From the NCBI GenBank assembly GCA_934668875.1, contig CAKUON010000003.1, forward strand, positions 62,001 through 126,000: a stretch of DNA of 64,000 nucleotides, in the 5' to 3' direction. The notes under the pieces were generated by a model that saw nothing but the letters and a program-made list of their open reading frames with translations, did not search any database and had not been told where the DNA came from. Positions 7,766 through 16,572 of this stretch are shown here, one piece after another. Numbering within the stretch: position 1 is the stretch's first letter; each line of letters begins with the position of its first letter. The DNA is from an uncultured Collinsella sp. GTDB taxonomy: Bacteria > Actinomycetota > Coriobacteriia > Coriobacteriales > Coriobacteriaceae. A program made the position numbers and the translations under genes.

Positions 7766-9033
7766 GCGAGCTCCTCTTCAAAGTTATCGATCAGGTTGTT
7801 GCCCAGGCGGACGACGGCGGCGCGGGTGCGCTCGTCGGCGGCAGAGAGCGCGGCGTCCTCCAGCTTGGCGCGGATGAACAGGTCCTCGGCGGCGTTTTGG
7901 TCAAGGCCGCGGCAGGCGAGGTAGAACAGCTGCTCGTCGCGGACGTGGCCGATCGTGGCGCCGTGGTTGCCGGCGACGTCGTCCTCGTCGCAGAGGATGA
8001 CAGGGACGGTCTTGTTGTCGACACCCTTGTTGGCAAGCAGCACGGTCTCGCGCTCGGTGCCGGTTGCGCCCTTGCAACCGTGCACAAGGTCGATGGTGCC
8101 GCGGTAGACTTTCTTGGACGTGCCGGTCAGCACGCCGTTGGCGTCGATCTCGCACTCGGTCTTGCGGCCGCGGTGGCGCAGTTCGTAGTTAAAGTCGCGC
8201 ACCTGCTCGCGAGCGCCCAGGTAATCAGTGTCGATAGTGACCTTGGCGGTGTCGCCCAGCAGGTCGCCGGCAAGGCCGGTGGCGCTGGCGCCGGCACCCA
8301 GGACGGTGTGCTGCACGTTGACGCGCGCGCCCTCGTCCAGGAACAGGCCGGTGTCGTCGAGTGCGATCCAGCTGTCGTCGAGTGTCTGCGTGCAGGTCAC
8401 GTTGACGGTGGCGTATTCGTGGGCACACACACGCAGCACGGAGCCCACGACACCCTCGCCGGCAATGGGGGAGTCCAGGGCGATCTGCAGGTCGAGCGTT
8501 GCCTGCGGGCGGGCGACGACGTCGATGGCGGCGATGGCAGCCGCTGCGTCGACGCCGCTCACGCGAATGGTAACCGTGGCATGCTTGTATGCGGGCACAT
8601 CGATGACGATGCGCTTGGTAGCGTGCTCGGCCATGTAGGCGTAGGCAGCCTCGCCCATGCCGGTCTCGAAGGCCTCGGCGGGGGAGAGCTCCTCCTCGAG
8701 CTTGATGGCGCCGGCCTGGTAGACGGAGGTGGCGGGCACGTCGAGCTCGGTCTCGGGCGTGATGCGGGCGCGGTCGGCGGCATCACCGGGGGCGGAGGCG
8801 CGGCGCTCGGGGAAGCGCTCGGCCATGGCGTTCATGGCGGCGTCGAAGGTGTCGGCAGCACCGCGGAACTGCTCGTCCAGCCCCTCGACCTCGACGGCCT
8901 CGGCGGGAGCGGCGGCAAGCTCGTCCGAGAGCTCGAGCTTGGTCTGGTTCATGCGCAGCCAGCCCCAGGTTGCTGCGGGCATCGCGTTGACCTGCTCGAG
9001 CGTGGTAGCAGCGGTGTTGGTGGTCTGTTTCAT
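7762..9033 (-). CDS. sufD: Fe-S assembly scaffold subunit SufD
   Basis: The 423-aa product shares the beta-helical SufB/SufD core, with the C-terminal signature GNHGATIGHVRDEQLFYLACRGL followed by a helical tail (AAEDLFIRAKLEDA). SufD forms the SufBCD complex with SufB and the SufC ATPase and helps iron entry in other bacteria. The start codon overlaps the sufB stop (TAATG), and its own stop overlaps sufS (ATGA), so the block is tightly coupled. Confidence 0.92.
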   Translation of the reverse strand: MKQTTNTAATTLEQVNAMPAATWGWLRMNQTKLELSDELAAAPAEAVEVEGLDEQFRGAADTFDAAMNAMAERFPERRASAPGDAADRARITPETELDVPATSVYQAGAIKLEEELSPAEAFETGMGEAAYAYMAEHATKRIVIDVPAYKHATVTIRVSGVDAAAAIAAIDVVARPQATLDLQIALDSPIAGEGVVGSVLRVCAHEYATVNVTCTQTLDDSWIALDDTGLFLDEGARVNVQHTVLGAGASATGLAGDLLGDTAKVTIDTDYLGAREQVRDFNYELRHRGRKTECEIDANGVLTGTSKKVYRGTIDLVHGCKGATGTERETVLLANKGVDNKTVPVILCDEDDVAGNHGATIGHVRDEQLFYLACRGLDQNAAEDLFIRAKLEDAALSAADERTRAAVVRLGNNLIDNFEEELA

Positions 9034-10445
9034 TATCCGATCGCTCCTTCCATCTCGAGCTTGATCAGGTTGTTCATCTCGACGGCGTACTCCAGCGGCA
9101 GCTCCTTGGAGACCGGGTTGGCAAAGCCGTTGACGATCATGGTACGGGCCTCTTCCTCCGAGATGCCGCGGCTCATCAGGTAGAACACCTTGTCGTCGCC
9201 GATGCGGCCGATGGTAGCCTCGTGGCCGATGTCGACGTTCTTGGCGCGGATGTCCATGGCCGGAATAGTGTCGGAGCGGCTCTGGTCGTCGAGCATCAGC
9301 GACTGGCAGCTCACGGTTGCCTTGGAGCCCTCAGCCTTGGGCGTGGCCACGATGGAGCTGCGGAAGGTCTGGATGCCGCCGCTCTTGGAGATGCCCTTGG
9401 TCTCGACGGTCGCCGAGGTCTCGGGCGCGTTGAGCACGACCTTGCAGCCGGTGTCGAGGTTCTGGCCGGCGCCTGCAAAGGTGATGCCGGTAAAGCTCGA
9501 GCGGGCGCGGCGGCCGTTGAGCACGCTCATGGGGTACAGGTAGCCCACGTGGCTGCCGAAGGAGCCGCTGATCCACTCGATGTCGCCGTCCTCGTCCACG
9601 CGCGCACGCTTGGTGTTGAGGTTGTACATGTTCTTGGACCAGTTCTCGATGGTCGAGTAGCGCAGGTGCGCGCGTTTGCCCACAAAGAGCTCGACGGCGC
9701 CGGCGTGGAGGTTGGCCACGTTGTACTTGGGCGCGGAGCAACCCTCGATAAAGTGCAGGTCGGCGTCATCCTCGACGATGATGAGCGTGTGCTCAAACTG
9801 GCCGGCACCCTTGGCGTTGAGGCGGAAGTAGCTCTGCAACGGAAAATCGAGCTTGGTGCCCTTGGGCACGTAGACAAACGAGCCGCCCGACCATACGGCG
9901 CCGTGCAGGGCCGCAAACTTGTGGTCGGTGGGCGGGATGAGCGTCATGAACTTCTCATGGATGAGCGGCTCCCACTGCGGGTCGTGCAGGGCCTCCTCGA
10001 TACCGGAATAGACGATGCCCATCTTGGACGCGGTGTCCTGCATGTTGTGGTAGACCAGCTCGGAGTCGTACTGCGCGCCGACGCCCGCCAGGTAGCTGCG
10101 CTCGGCCTCGGGGATACCCAGGCGCTCAAAGGTGTTCTTGATGTCGTCGGGCACCGACTCCCAGTCGTGCTTTTGGTCGGTATTGGGCTTGACGTAGGTG
10201 ACGATGTTGTCCATGTCCAGGCCCTCGATGGAGGGGCCCCACGTCGGATCCGGGAAGCGGTTAAAGATCTCGAGGGACTTCAGGCGCAGGTCGAGCATCC
10301 ACTGCGGCTCGTCCTTCTTGGCGCTGATCTCGCGCACGATGTCGGGCGTGATGCCGGCGTCGAGGCGCTCGAATCCCTCCTCGCCATAGGTGAAGTCGTA
10401 GAGGCTGCGGTCGATGTCCGCGACCTCGGTGCGGTTCTTGGTCAT
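9033..10445 (-). CDS. sufB: Fe-S assembly scaffold subunit SufB
   Basis: This 470-aa scaffold subunit is highly conserved: WGPSIEGLDMDNIVTYVKP, the GVGAQYDSELVYHN block, FVYVPKGTKLDFPLQSYFR, EGCSAPKYN and GHEATIGRIGDDKVFYLMSRG are all in place. SufB receives sulfur and builds the nascent cluster in the SufBC2D complex. It is located 12 bases after sufC with GGGGCG before the ATG. Confidence 0.96.
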   Translation of the reverse strand: MTKNRTEVADIDRSLYDFTYGEEGFERLDAGITPDIVREISAKKDEPQWMLDLRLKSLEIFNRFPDPTWGPSIEGLDMDNIVTYVKPNTDQKHDWESVPDDIKNTFERLGIPEAERSYLAGVGAQYDSELVYHNMQDTASKMGIVYSGIEEALHDPQWEPLIHEKFMTLIPPTDHKFAALHGAVWSGGSFVYVPKGTKLDFPLQSYFRLNAKGAGQFEHTLIIVEDDADLHFIEGCSAPKYNVANLHAGAVELFVGKRAHLRYSTIENWSKNMYNLNTKRARVDEDGDIEWISGSFGSHVGYLYPMSVLNGRRARSSFTGITFAGAGQNLDTGCKVVLNAPETSATVETKGISKSGGIQTFRSSIVATPKAEGSKATVSCQSLMLDDQSRSDTIPAMDIRAKNVDIGHEATIGRIGDDKVFYLMSRGISEEEARTMIVNGFANPVSKELPLEYAVEMNNLIKLEMEGAIG

Positions 10446-10457
10446 TGCGTCGCCCCT

Positions 10458-11258
10458 TTACGCCTGCTGCTCGGCAGCGGCGGCCTCGGCCTGGGCGCGC
10501 TGCTCGGCGGCCTCGCGCTCGAAGGTCTCAAAGCCGTTCTTGTCGATCCAGGGGATGAGCGAGGCGTCGTCCTCGCGCACGATGTGGCCCTTAACCATAA
10601 CGTGGACGCGGTCGACATCCAGGTGCTCCAGGATGCGCGTGTTGTGCGTGATGATGAGCATGGAGCCGTCGCAGCTCTTGCGGTAGGCGTCCATGCCGTG
10701 GCTGACGGTGGAAAGCGCGTCGACGTCCAGGCCGGAGTCGGTCTCGTCAAGGATAGCGAGCTTGGGCTGCAGCAGCAGGAGCTGGAGCATCTCGACCTTC
10801 TTCTTCTCGCCGCCCGAGAAGCCCACGCCCAGCTCGCGGTTGAGGTAGGCGGTGTCCATGTTGAGCTCGGCTGCGAGCTCCTTCACGCGGCGACGGAACT
10901 CCTTGCCCTTCATCTCCAGACCGGGGCGGCCGGCGATGCTGGCGCGCAAAAAGCTCGACAGCGGCACGCCGGGGATCTCGACCGGTGCCTGGAAGCTTAG
11001 GAAGAGACCGGCACGCGAGCGCTTGTCGGTGGTGAGCTCGGTGATGTCCTGGCCGTCAAAGACGATGCGGCCGTCATTGACGGTGTAGACGGGGTCGCCC
11101 ATGACCAGGTGGCCGAGGGTGGACTTGCCGGCGCCGTTGGGGCCCATCAGCACGTGGGTCTCGCCGGCGGCGACGTTAAGGTTGACGTTGTGGAGGATGG
11201 TCTTCTCGTCCACGGAGGCGGTCAGACCCTCGATGGAAAGCAGCGGATTTGCGCTCAT
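10458..11258 (-). CDS. sufC: Fe-S assembly ATPase SufC
   Basis: This 266-aa ABC-type ATPase has Walker A MGPNGAGKST, the signature GFSGGEKKKVEMLQ and Walker B LAILDETDSGLD. It powers the SufBCD scaffold rather than a transporter. The ATG at 11258 follows GAGAGGG; the in-frame ATG at 11288 has less support. Its alanine/glutamine-rich tail (about 25 residues) is longer than usual. It is the first gene of the five-gene operon and is divergent from the Rrf2 regulator. Confidence 0.95.
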   Translation of the reverse strand: MSANPLLSIEGLTASVDEKTILHNVNLNVAAGETHVLMGPNGAGKSTLGHLVMGDPVYTVNDGRIVFDGQDITELTTDKRSRAGLFLSFQAPVEIPGVPLSSFLRASIAGRPGLEMKGKEFRRRVKELAAELNMDTAYLNRELGVGFSGGEKKKVEMLQLLLLQPKLAILDETDSGLDVDALSTVSHGMDAYRKSCDGSMLIITHNTRILEHLDVDRVHVMVKGHIVREDDASLIPWIDKNGFETFEREAAEQRAQAEAAAAEQQA

Positions 11259-11322
11259 GCTGTCCCTCTCTGTATATGGTGTACTCATAGGTGTACTAAA
11301 CCCTAGGAATCTTCTCGGAATA

Positions 11323-11350
11323 AAGTTACTATGGGTTCGGCGTTAGTCAA
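11323..11350 (-). promoter_or_regulatory. Candidate suf operon promoter
   Basis: On the minus strand TTGACT (11350-11345) is followed after 16 bases by TAACTT (11328-11323), about 65 bp before the sufC start. The -10 match is imperfect. The divergent Rrf2 regulator makes control by cluster status likely. Confidence 0.4.
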
Positions 11351-11386
11351 GGGAAAACCCGACTAATCCACTCGACTTTTCAAATT

Positions 11387-11461
11387 GTGGGACAAAAATA
11401 CCTGTTGTGTTTGTTCCACTTACTTAAGATTTGGGACAAATACTCCTGGTTATTTTGTCCC
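11387..11461. repeat. Two tandem REP-like palindromes upstream of the Rrf2 gene
   Basis: GTGGGACAAA...TTTGTTCCAC (11387-11419) is followed directly by the 39-bp element 11423-11461, with GGGACAAA...TTTTGTCCC, nearly identical to the copy at 5993-6031. Both lie in the intergenic region between sufC and the Rrf2 regulator. They could be operators for the regulator or REP sequences; the second copy inside the sufU 3' end favours a mobile or REP origin. Confidence 0.6.
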
Positions 11462-11480
11462 AGGCGATGGGAGGGTAGGT

Positions 11481-11912
11481 ATGCTCATTTCTTCTAAGGG
11501 CCGCTATGCCCTCCGATTGATGATCTATATCGCGGCGCTGGGCGACGCCGAGGGCAAGATTGCCCTGCGCGAGGTGGCCGACCGCGAGCATATTTCGCAA
11601 AAGTATTTGGAACAGCTGGTCCGCCCGCTTATGAAGGCGGGCCTGCTCAAGAGCGTGCGCGGCAAGGGCGGCGGCTACATGATGGCCAAGGACCCGGCCG
11701 AGGTGCGTGCCGGCGACATCCTGCGCGCCGTCGAGGGCACCACGGCACCCGTTGCATGCGACGGCATCGACAACAGCTGCACCCGTAGCGACCTGTGCTC
11801 CACCGTCAAGTTCTGGCGCGGCCTGGACGATGTGATCGAAAAGTACGTCGACGGCGTGTCGTTGGCCGACCTAGCTGCCGTCCCCGAGATCAACTTCGAC
11901 ATTAAGCTGTAG
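11481..11912 (+). CDS. Rrf2/IscR-family transcriptional regulator, likely Fe-S sensing
   Basis: The 143-aa protein has an N-terminal winged helix beginning SSKGRYALRLMIYIA, a recognition region ISQKYLEQLVRPL and the GLLKSVRGKGGGY wing, all typical of Rrf2 proteins. Three cysteines in CDGIDNSCTRSDLC (spacing x6, x5) match the cluster-binding loop of IscR/SufR-type members. I chose the ATG at 11481 after GGGAGGGT. Divergent from sufCBDSU, it is the obvious candidate to repress that operon when clusters are plentiful. Confidence 0.88.
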   Translation: MLISSKGRYALRLMIYIAALGDAEGKIALREVADREHISQKYLEQLVRPLMKAGLLKSVRGKGGGYMMAKDPAEVRAGDILRAVEGTTAPVACDGIDNSCTRSDLCSTVKFWRGLDDVIEKYVDGVSLADLAAVPEINFDIKL

Positions 11913-11920
11913 GGCTGCAA

Positions 11921-12208
11921 ATGGCATCTCTCGACAAGGTGTACAAGCAAATTGAAGATTTTGCTCGGGAATGTGACGCCGAGAAAGTTGTGCTGTTTGG
12001 GTCTCGCGCTCGAGGCGACAACTTGCCTAAGAGCGATATTGACATCGCCGTAGCAGGTTGTCGGGATTTCGGCCGTTTCTCATATTTGATCGAGGAGCGT
12101 CTTGATACTCTTTTAGATGTAGATGTCGTCAATCTCGACGAGTCCTTATCGCAGCAATTGCTCGATGAAATTGCCAGGGATGGTGTGATTCTGTATGAAA
12201 AAATATGA
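11921..12208 (+). CDS. MNT-type nucleotidyltransferase, antitoxin of HEPN/MNT pair
   Basis: This 95-aa minimal nucleotidyltransferase carries the signature VLFGSRARGDNLPKSDIDIAV. The GS...D-x-D arrangement binds metal and nucleotide. In the HEPN/MNT (type VII) systems the MNT protein neutralises its HEPN partner by adding AMP to it. It begins 8 bases after the Rrf2 gene and may share its transcript. Its 3' end overlaps the HEPN gene by 14 bases. Confidence 0.85.
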   Translation: MASLDKVYKQIEDFARECDAEKVVLFGSRARGDNLPKSDIDIAVAGCRDFGRFSYLIEERLDTLLDVDVVNLDESLSQQLLDEIARDGVILYEKI

Positions 12209-12614
12209 GAACTTTGCCAGCGCCTTGGCGAATCTTGAGGATGCGCCCAATCAGGATCTCAACAATGATTTTGTTCAGAGTGGATTGATTAATAAGTTCA
12301 ATCTTCAATTTGAACTGAGCTGGAAGCTCCTTAAGCGTCTGCTCGAGTATGAGGGTGCCACGCTTGCCGCGTCGGGGTCTCCTCGTGCCATCTTGAAGGA
12401 GTCCTACCGATTCTACGACTTTATTGATGAGGCAGCCTGGCTAGATATGCTCAGAGACCGCAATACGAACGTCCATATCTACGACAACAAGCTTGCTCAA
12501 GATTTGATTCAGCGTATCTTGAACATCTATATCCCTGCTTTCTGCCAGTTGAGGGACGGGCTGATGGAGCGTTACGGCGAGCTTCTGTTGGCGCCTGACG
12601 ACCAGTTCGTTTAA
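12195..12614 (+). CDS. HEPN-domain protein (HI0074 family), toxin of HEPN/MNT pair
   Basis: This 139-aa all-helical protein resembles the HI0074 nucleotidyltransferase substrate-binding family. It contains the HEPN signature RNTNVHIY (R-x4-H type), the RNase active-site motif of HEPN toxins. The FELSWKLLKRLLEYEG segment is typical of the family. With the overlapping MNT gene it makes a complete two-gene toxin-antitoxin unit. Confidence 0.83.
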   Translation: MKKYENFASALANLEDAPNQDLNNDFVQSGLINKFNLQFELSWKLLKRLLEYEGATLAASGSPRAILKESYRFYDFIDEAAWLDMLRDRNTNVHIYDNKLAQDLIQRILNIYIPAFCQLRDGLMERYGELLLAPDDQFV

Positions 12615-12742
12615 TTCCTTAAGATTTCGCGGAGGGTTGTTGCCGTTTACCGAGGGGTTGTTGTGCAACAACGGGCGAGCTGCAATACTTACTCTTATCT
12701 TTGCAAATTGCACTTTAACTACACCAATGCAGGGAGGATCAT

Positions 12743-14557
12743 ATGCAGCCCAAGCATTCCGCTATCGTTGCGGGCCTGACGCTGGCGCTCTCGTTTGGCG
12801 CCGTTTCCGCGCCCACGGCCGCTGTTGCCGAGGAGCCCACGCCGGGCGTTGCCTCGGATGCCACCGATATCGATAAGGGTCTCTACACCCAGCAGTCCTT
12901 CTCGGGCGTGCTGAGGTCGGTCCAGGGCGTTTCGTTTGTCAACGTGACCCCCGAGATGAAGTACTTTACCAAGTACGAGAGCCATGGAAACTATAACCAG
13001 GGTTTTTCGTACGGTGACGGTTACAACGCGCTGGGCTATTACCAGTTCGATCGCCGTTGGTCGCTCATCCCGTTTATGAAGCAGGCCTACAACTACAACC
13101 CCGAAAAATACAGCATGCTCAAGGACGCGATCGATCGCGGCAGCGAGATTTCCAACGCGAGCAATTCCATGTACGAGAACGGCCAGCTTACCGAACTGGG
13201 CCGCATTGCGCAGGAGGCTTTCCAGGGCGCCTACAATACCGATCCTGCTGAGTTCTCGGCGCTTCAGGACGCCTATGCGTACAACTCCTACTATGCGGTG
13301 ACCGAGGCTTGGCTCAAGAGCGGCCTGGGCATTGATATTTCCGGTCGCGCCGATTGCGTCAAGGGCATGGTCTGGAGCATCACCAACATGTGCGGTACCG
13401 GTGGCTGCAGGGATTTCTTCCGTTGGGCGAATCTTTCCAATGATATGTCCGACCGCGAGTTTGTGACGGCACTTGCCAACAGCGTGGTCAATAACGTCGC
13501 GACCAAGTTTTCGAGCCAGCCCCAGTATCATGAGGGCTGGAAGAACCGCTACCGCAACGAGCTGAAGGACTGCTTGGTTTATATCGCCGAGGACGAAGCT
13601 GCCTCGACGCCTTCGACGCCTGCGGAGCCCGAGTCCACGCCGGCGCCTGCGCCGACGCCTGATTCGAATGACAACTCGAGTGACGATTCCAACGATGACA
13701 GGATGGATGCGCCCTCGACCGATGCTGACGGCAATGGTTCTGCTGGTGGCACTACCAACGACGGGTCTACCTCGAACGGCTCTGTCTCGAACGGCTCCGA
13801 TTCGGACGGCTCTGCTGCGGGCGATTCGTCTTCAAACTCTGCCGGCAATACGGACGGCGCCGCTTCTGGTTCGACCGGCGCAGGCTCATCTGACTCTTCC
13901 ACCGGTTCGAGCGATTCTTCCGCCGATACTGGTTCTAACAATGACTCTAACTCTGGCGCAGCTTCTGATTCCGGTGTTTCCAAGGACGACTCGAATAAGG
14001 AGACGGACGCGCCCGCAACTTCGACGGACAAGAAGCCCTCTTTCGCCGTGCAGCTTGGCTCCACGCTGGGCTCTTCGCTGATGGCTGGCGTAAGCAGCTC
14101 GTCTCCTGACAAGAACAATTCTGTTCAGGTTACTGCGACGCAGACCACGGTCGCGAAGGATGAATCTAAGGAGAAAGATTCCGAGAAGTCCGAAACGGAG
14201 AAGGACGGCAAGTCCGATCAGAAGAAGGACGAGGGTAAGAAGTCTGAATCTGAGGAGAAGGGCAAGAGCAAGGGCAAGACCGAGGACGGAAAGCAGCAGG
14301 GCGAGGACAGCGGTAAGAGCGGTACCGACAATCAGGTCCAAGAGCAAAATGACTCCAAGACGGTGACCACTACAACCACCACGACCACGACGACCAAGTC
14401 CTCGGGCGGCAACATGCCCAAGACGGGCGACTTGATCGTGATGGCGAGCCTTGCCAGCGCGAGTTTGGCGACGCTCGGCGCTACGTCTATCGTGAGCGGC
14501 AAGCATAAGCTCGATCAGCAGAACAAGGCTTCAGGGGAGGACGGCTCGGAGGAGTAA
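12743..14557 (+). CDS. Secreted lysozyme-like surface protein with sortase-type anchor
   Basis: The 604-aa product starts with a signal peptide (ALSFGAVSAPTAAVAEE). Residues 70-280 form a folded domain with KYESHGNYNQGFSYGDGYNALGYYQF, where an early Glu followed by a Y-x-x-G-x-YQF stretch recalls phage-type lysozyme folds. Residues 285-540 are a low-complexity Ser/Asp/Gly/Thr linker, then Lys/Glu-rich, then poly-Thr. The end is NMPKTGD, a hydrophobic stretch (MASLASASLATLGATSIV) and a charged tail: a sortase signal with Met for the usual Leu. GGGAGG precedes the ATG. It is probably a wall-anchored hydrolase or adhesin; the enzymatic role is not proven. Confidence 0.7.
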   Translation: MQPKHSAIVAGLTLALSFGAVSAPTAAVAEEPTPGVASDATDIDKGLYTQQSFSGVLRSVQGVSFVNVTPEMKYFTKYESHGNYNQGFSYGDGYNALGYYQFDRRWSLIPFMKQAYNYNPEKYSMLKDAIDRGSEISNASNSMYENGQLTELGRIAQEAFQGAYNTDPAEFSALQDAYAYNSYYAVTEAWLKSGLGIDISGRADCVKGMVWSITNMCGTGGCRDFFRWANLSNDMSDREFVTALANSVVNNVATKFSSQPQYHEGWKNRYRNELKDCLVYIAEDEAASTPSTPAEPESTPAPAPTPDSNDNSSDDSNDDRMDAPSTDADGNGSAGGTTNDGSTSNGSVSNGSDSDGSAAGDSSSNSAGNTDGAASGSTGAGSSDSSTGSSDSSADTGSNNDSNSGAASDSGVSKDDSNKETDAPATSTDKKPSFAVQLGSTLGSSLMAGVSSSSPDKNNSVQVTATQTTVAKDESKEKDSEKSETEKDGKSDQKKDEGKKSESEEKGKSKGKTEDGKQQGEDSGKSGTDNQVQEQNDSKTVTTTTTTTTTTKSSGGNMPKTGDLIVMASLASASLATLGATSIVSGKHKLDQQNKASGEDGSEE

Positions 14558-14587
14558 TCTTCCAGATCGTTTTCTATAAGAGTTTGG

Positions 14588-14624
14588 GACGGGGTCCGGT
14601 GCGGCGGCATCGGGCCCCGTTTTT
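14588..14624 (+). terminator. Rho-independent terminator
   Basis: ACGGGGTCCGGTG (14589-14601) pairs with CATCGGGCCCCGT (14608-14620), followed by TTTTT. It ends the surface-protein transcript 31 bp after its stop codon. Confidence 0.85.
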
Positions 14625-14696
14625 GTTGTGCAACGATTTGTTATGCCCCCTCGGGGGTCTGTTGCTACCGTTGCCCGAAACGTTTGCATGTCGATA

Positions 14697-14724
14697 TTGT
14701 TGCGCTCTACCCGCTCGCTACAAT
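14697..14724 (+). promoter_or_regulatory. Candidate promoter of the AAA-ATPase-like gene
   Basis: TTGTTG (14697-14702), a 16-base spacer and TACAAT (14719-14724) lie 34 bases before the GTG start at 14758. Confidence 0.45.
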
Positions 14725-14757
14725 GGGCATCGTGCTGCGTTAGAAGGAGAGTTTACG

Positions 14758-16554
14758 GTGTCTGAACAGGAGAATTATGGTGTTGCTCATGCGTTTGGCG
14801 CACGGTTGCTCAATCATGCAGATAACGCAGCTCTGCCGGTTGATGTACACGACTTTTCCGATGCAATCAATCGGTGTTTACTCGTCGATAAGACTATGTT
14901 TATTGCCGATATATTGGACAGCGAAGCACCTGTTGCGCTTTGTTGTCGGCCCAAGGGTTTTGGCAAGAGCATGAATCTATCGATGCTCAAATGCTATTTG
15001 GAACGACCTGATCAACGGCCAGATCGAAGCCCGTTCGTCGGCACCCAGATTTGGCAGGCGGGCGGCGGTCGCTATCGTGATGAGCACGCGTGTTATCCGG
15101 TCATCACGCTTGACTTTTCAACTGCCGCTGTGAGGTGTGACGCTGATGCTGCGGCGGCTATTCGCAGCGCTGTTGCACACGAGTGCGCCCGATTGCTGCC
15201 GCTGCTTGCCGCGCCTGATCTGTCAAGACGTGAGGTTCGTCTTATCGAGAGGGCGGCGCGTGGGGTGGCCAGCGATAATGAGACCGATGCGGCGCTTTGC
15301 GTGCTCATTAAACTGCTCCAGACAGCTTTCGATGAGCAGGTTGTTCTTCTGATAGACGACTACGATGCGGTATGTCCAAAGCGTTTGGACGCTAAGGACG
15401 ACGGTAGCGTGGATTCTCTAGAGCCGCTCAGCCGAATGTTGTTCGACACCATTGCCGACGCCGGCGACTCGCTGCGATTGACGTGTCTGATGGGCGAGCG
15501 CCCCGGTCCTGCCGAGCTTGCGTTGTCCCAGCGTGGGGTTTCCTATCGATCGGCGACGCCACTGTCGAGTTGGTGTGATCGATGGTTCGGTTTTTCGGAC
15601 GACGAAGTCCAGGTGCTGTTGGATTGCATCGGTCGCAACGGCTGTCTGGATGACGCGCGTGAGTGGCTCGAGGGCTACCTGTTTGGTGGCTTTTATTGCT
15701 CGATCCCGGAGCGTGTTGTGGACTACGTGCATCGCGGTTGCGTCGCGCCCGTTCGGGCAGATCTGTATGGTTACGCCGACCGTCTGAGCGCATGCGTTGG
15801 CGACTGGAATCTCATTCGCCTGTCCGCATTGTTCGATTTGGTTGAGCCGCATGGGATTATTGAGGCGCCAGTGCATATGCATGCCGAGGAGGCCGATGCC
15901 GCCAAGCTCGAAGATATCTGGACTGCGCTGTATCTGTCTGGATTCCTTACGACGGATATGACGGGGCATTCGGAGGACGGCGCGTGCCTTCGTTCCCTGC
16001 GTCTGCCTAATGACGAAGTGCGTCAGGCGCTCCGTCTTGTAATTCTGGAATGGTTTGAGTGCGCCGTTGAGGACGTTGGAGTTATCGACTCGTTCCATGA
16101 CGGGCTGTGTCGAGGAGACGAGGACACTGTAAAACAAGCTTTGAGCTGTGCTATCGGCGATCTGGGCATCGATGTGGGCCAATCAGATATGCCGACAGCC
16201 TATCATCTGGCGCTTCAGGGGCTCTGCTTTGGACTGCCCGGCTATTGCAATCCCAGCTCCAAGCGAAGTGGCGTCTCGGATCGCTGGGATATCCAGGTGA
16301 TTCCCACCGGTCGGGTGTTTGACGTGGCCGACACGCTCGGCATGCTCGATGAGCGACCGCTGATAACGATCAACATGATGTACGACCCTGGCGTCGATGC
16401 CCTGGGCCTGGAACTGTTGGCGGTTCAGGCGCTGCTCGACATAGAACGCGACGGCATCGATGATATCCGCGTGCCGCGTCCCGCCGTCGGGCGCATGCGT
16501 TGGGGCTTTGGTTTTGACGGTCAGCGTGTGTCCGTGGTGTGCCAACGACTGTAG
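14758..16554 (+). CDS. AAA-ATPase-like protein (PF09820 type) with degenerate nuclease-like C-terminus
   Basis: The GTG start at 14758 follows AAGGAGAG and gives 598 aa. Residues 25-70 show the family pattern: LLVDKTMFIADIL then CCRPKGFGKSMNLSMLKCYLE, a variant P-loop (usually RPRRFGKS). VVLLIDDYDAV near residue 200 is the Walker B. Family members normally end in a PD-(D/E)xK nuclease domain. Here the matching C-terminal segment (RVFDVADTLGMLDERPLITINMMYD) lacks an E-x-K, so nuclease activity looks lost. Function in this family is unknown; it stands alone with its own promoter, convergent with the next gene. Confidence 0.7.
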   Translation: MSEQENYGVAHAFGARLLNHADNAALPVDVHDFSDAINRCLLVDKTMFIADILDSEAPVALCCRPKGFGKSMNLSMLKCYLERPDQRPDRSPFVGTQIWQAGGGRYRDEHACYPVITLDFSTAAVRCDADAAAAIRSAVAHECARLLPLLAAPDLSRREVRLIERAARGVASDNETDAALCVLIKLLQTAFDEQVVLLIDDYDAVCPKRLDAKDDGSVDSLEPLSRMLFDTIADAGDSLRLTCLMGERPGPAELALSQRGVSYRSATPLSSWCDRWFGFSDDEVQVLLDCIGRNGCLDDAREWLEGYLFGGFYCSIPERVVDYVHRGCVAPVRADLYGYADRLSACVGDWNLIRLSALFDLVEPHGIIEAPVHMHAEEADAAKLEDIWTALYLSGFLTTDMTGHSEDGACLRSLRLPNDEVRQALRLVILEWFECAVEDVGVIDSFHDGLCRGDEDTVKQALSCAIGDLGIDVGQSDMPTAYHLALQGLCFGLPGYCNPSSKRSGVSDRWDIQVIPTGRVFDVADTLGMLDERPLITINMMYDPGVDALGLELLAVQALLDIERDGIDDIRVPRPAVGRMRWGFGFDGQRVSVVCQRL

Positions 16555-16572
16555 CGGCGGGCGAAAGCCCTT

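Noticed and set aside
6581..7924. 447-codon plus-strand open frame across sufS
   Set aside because: Antisense shadow of sufS with no plausible protein features.
9222..11000. 592-codon plus-strand open frame across sufB and sufC
   Set aside because: Antisense shadow of recognisable suf genes; no domain and biased composition.
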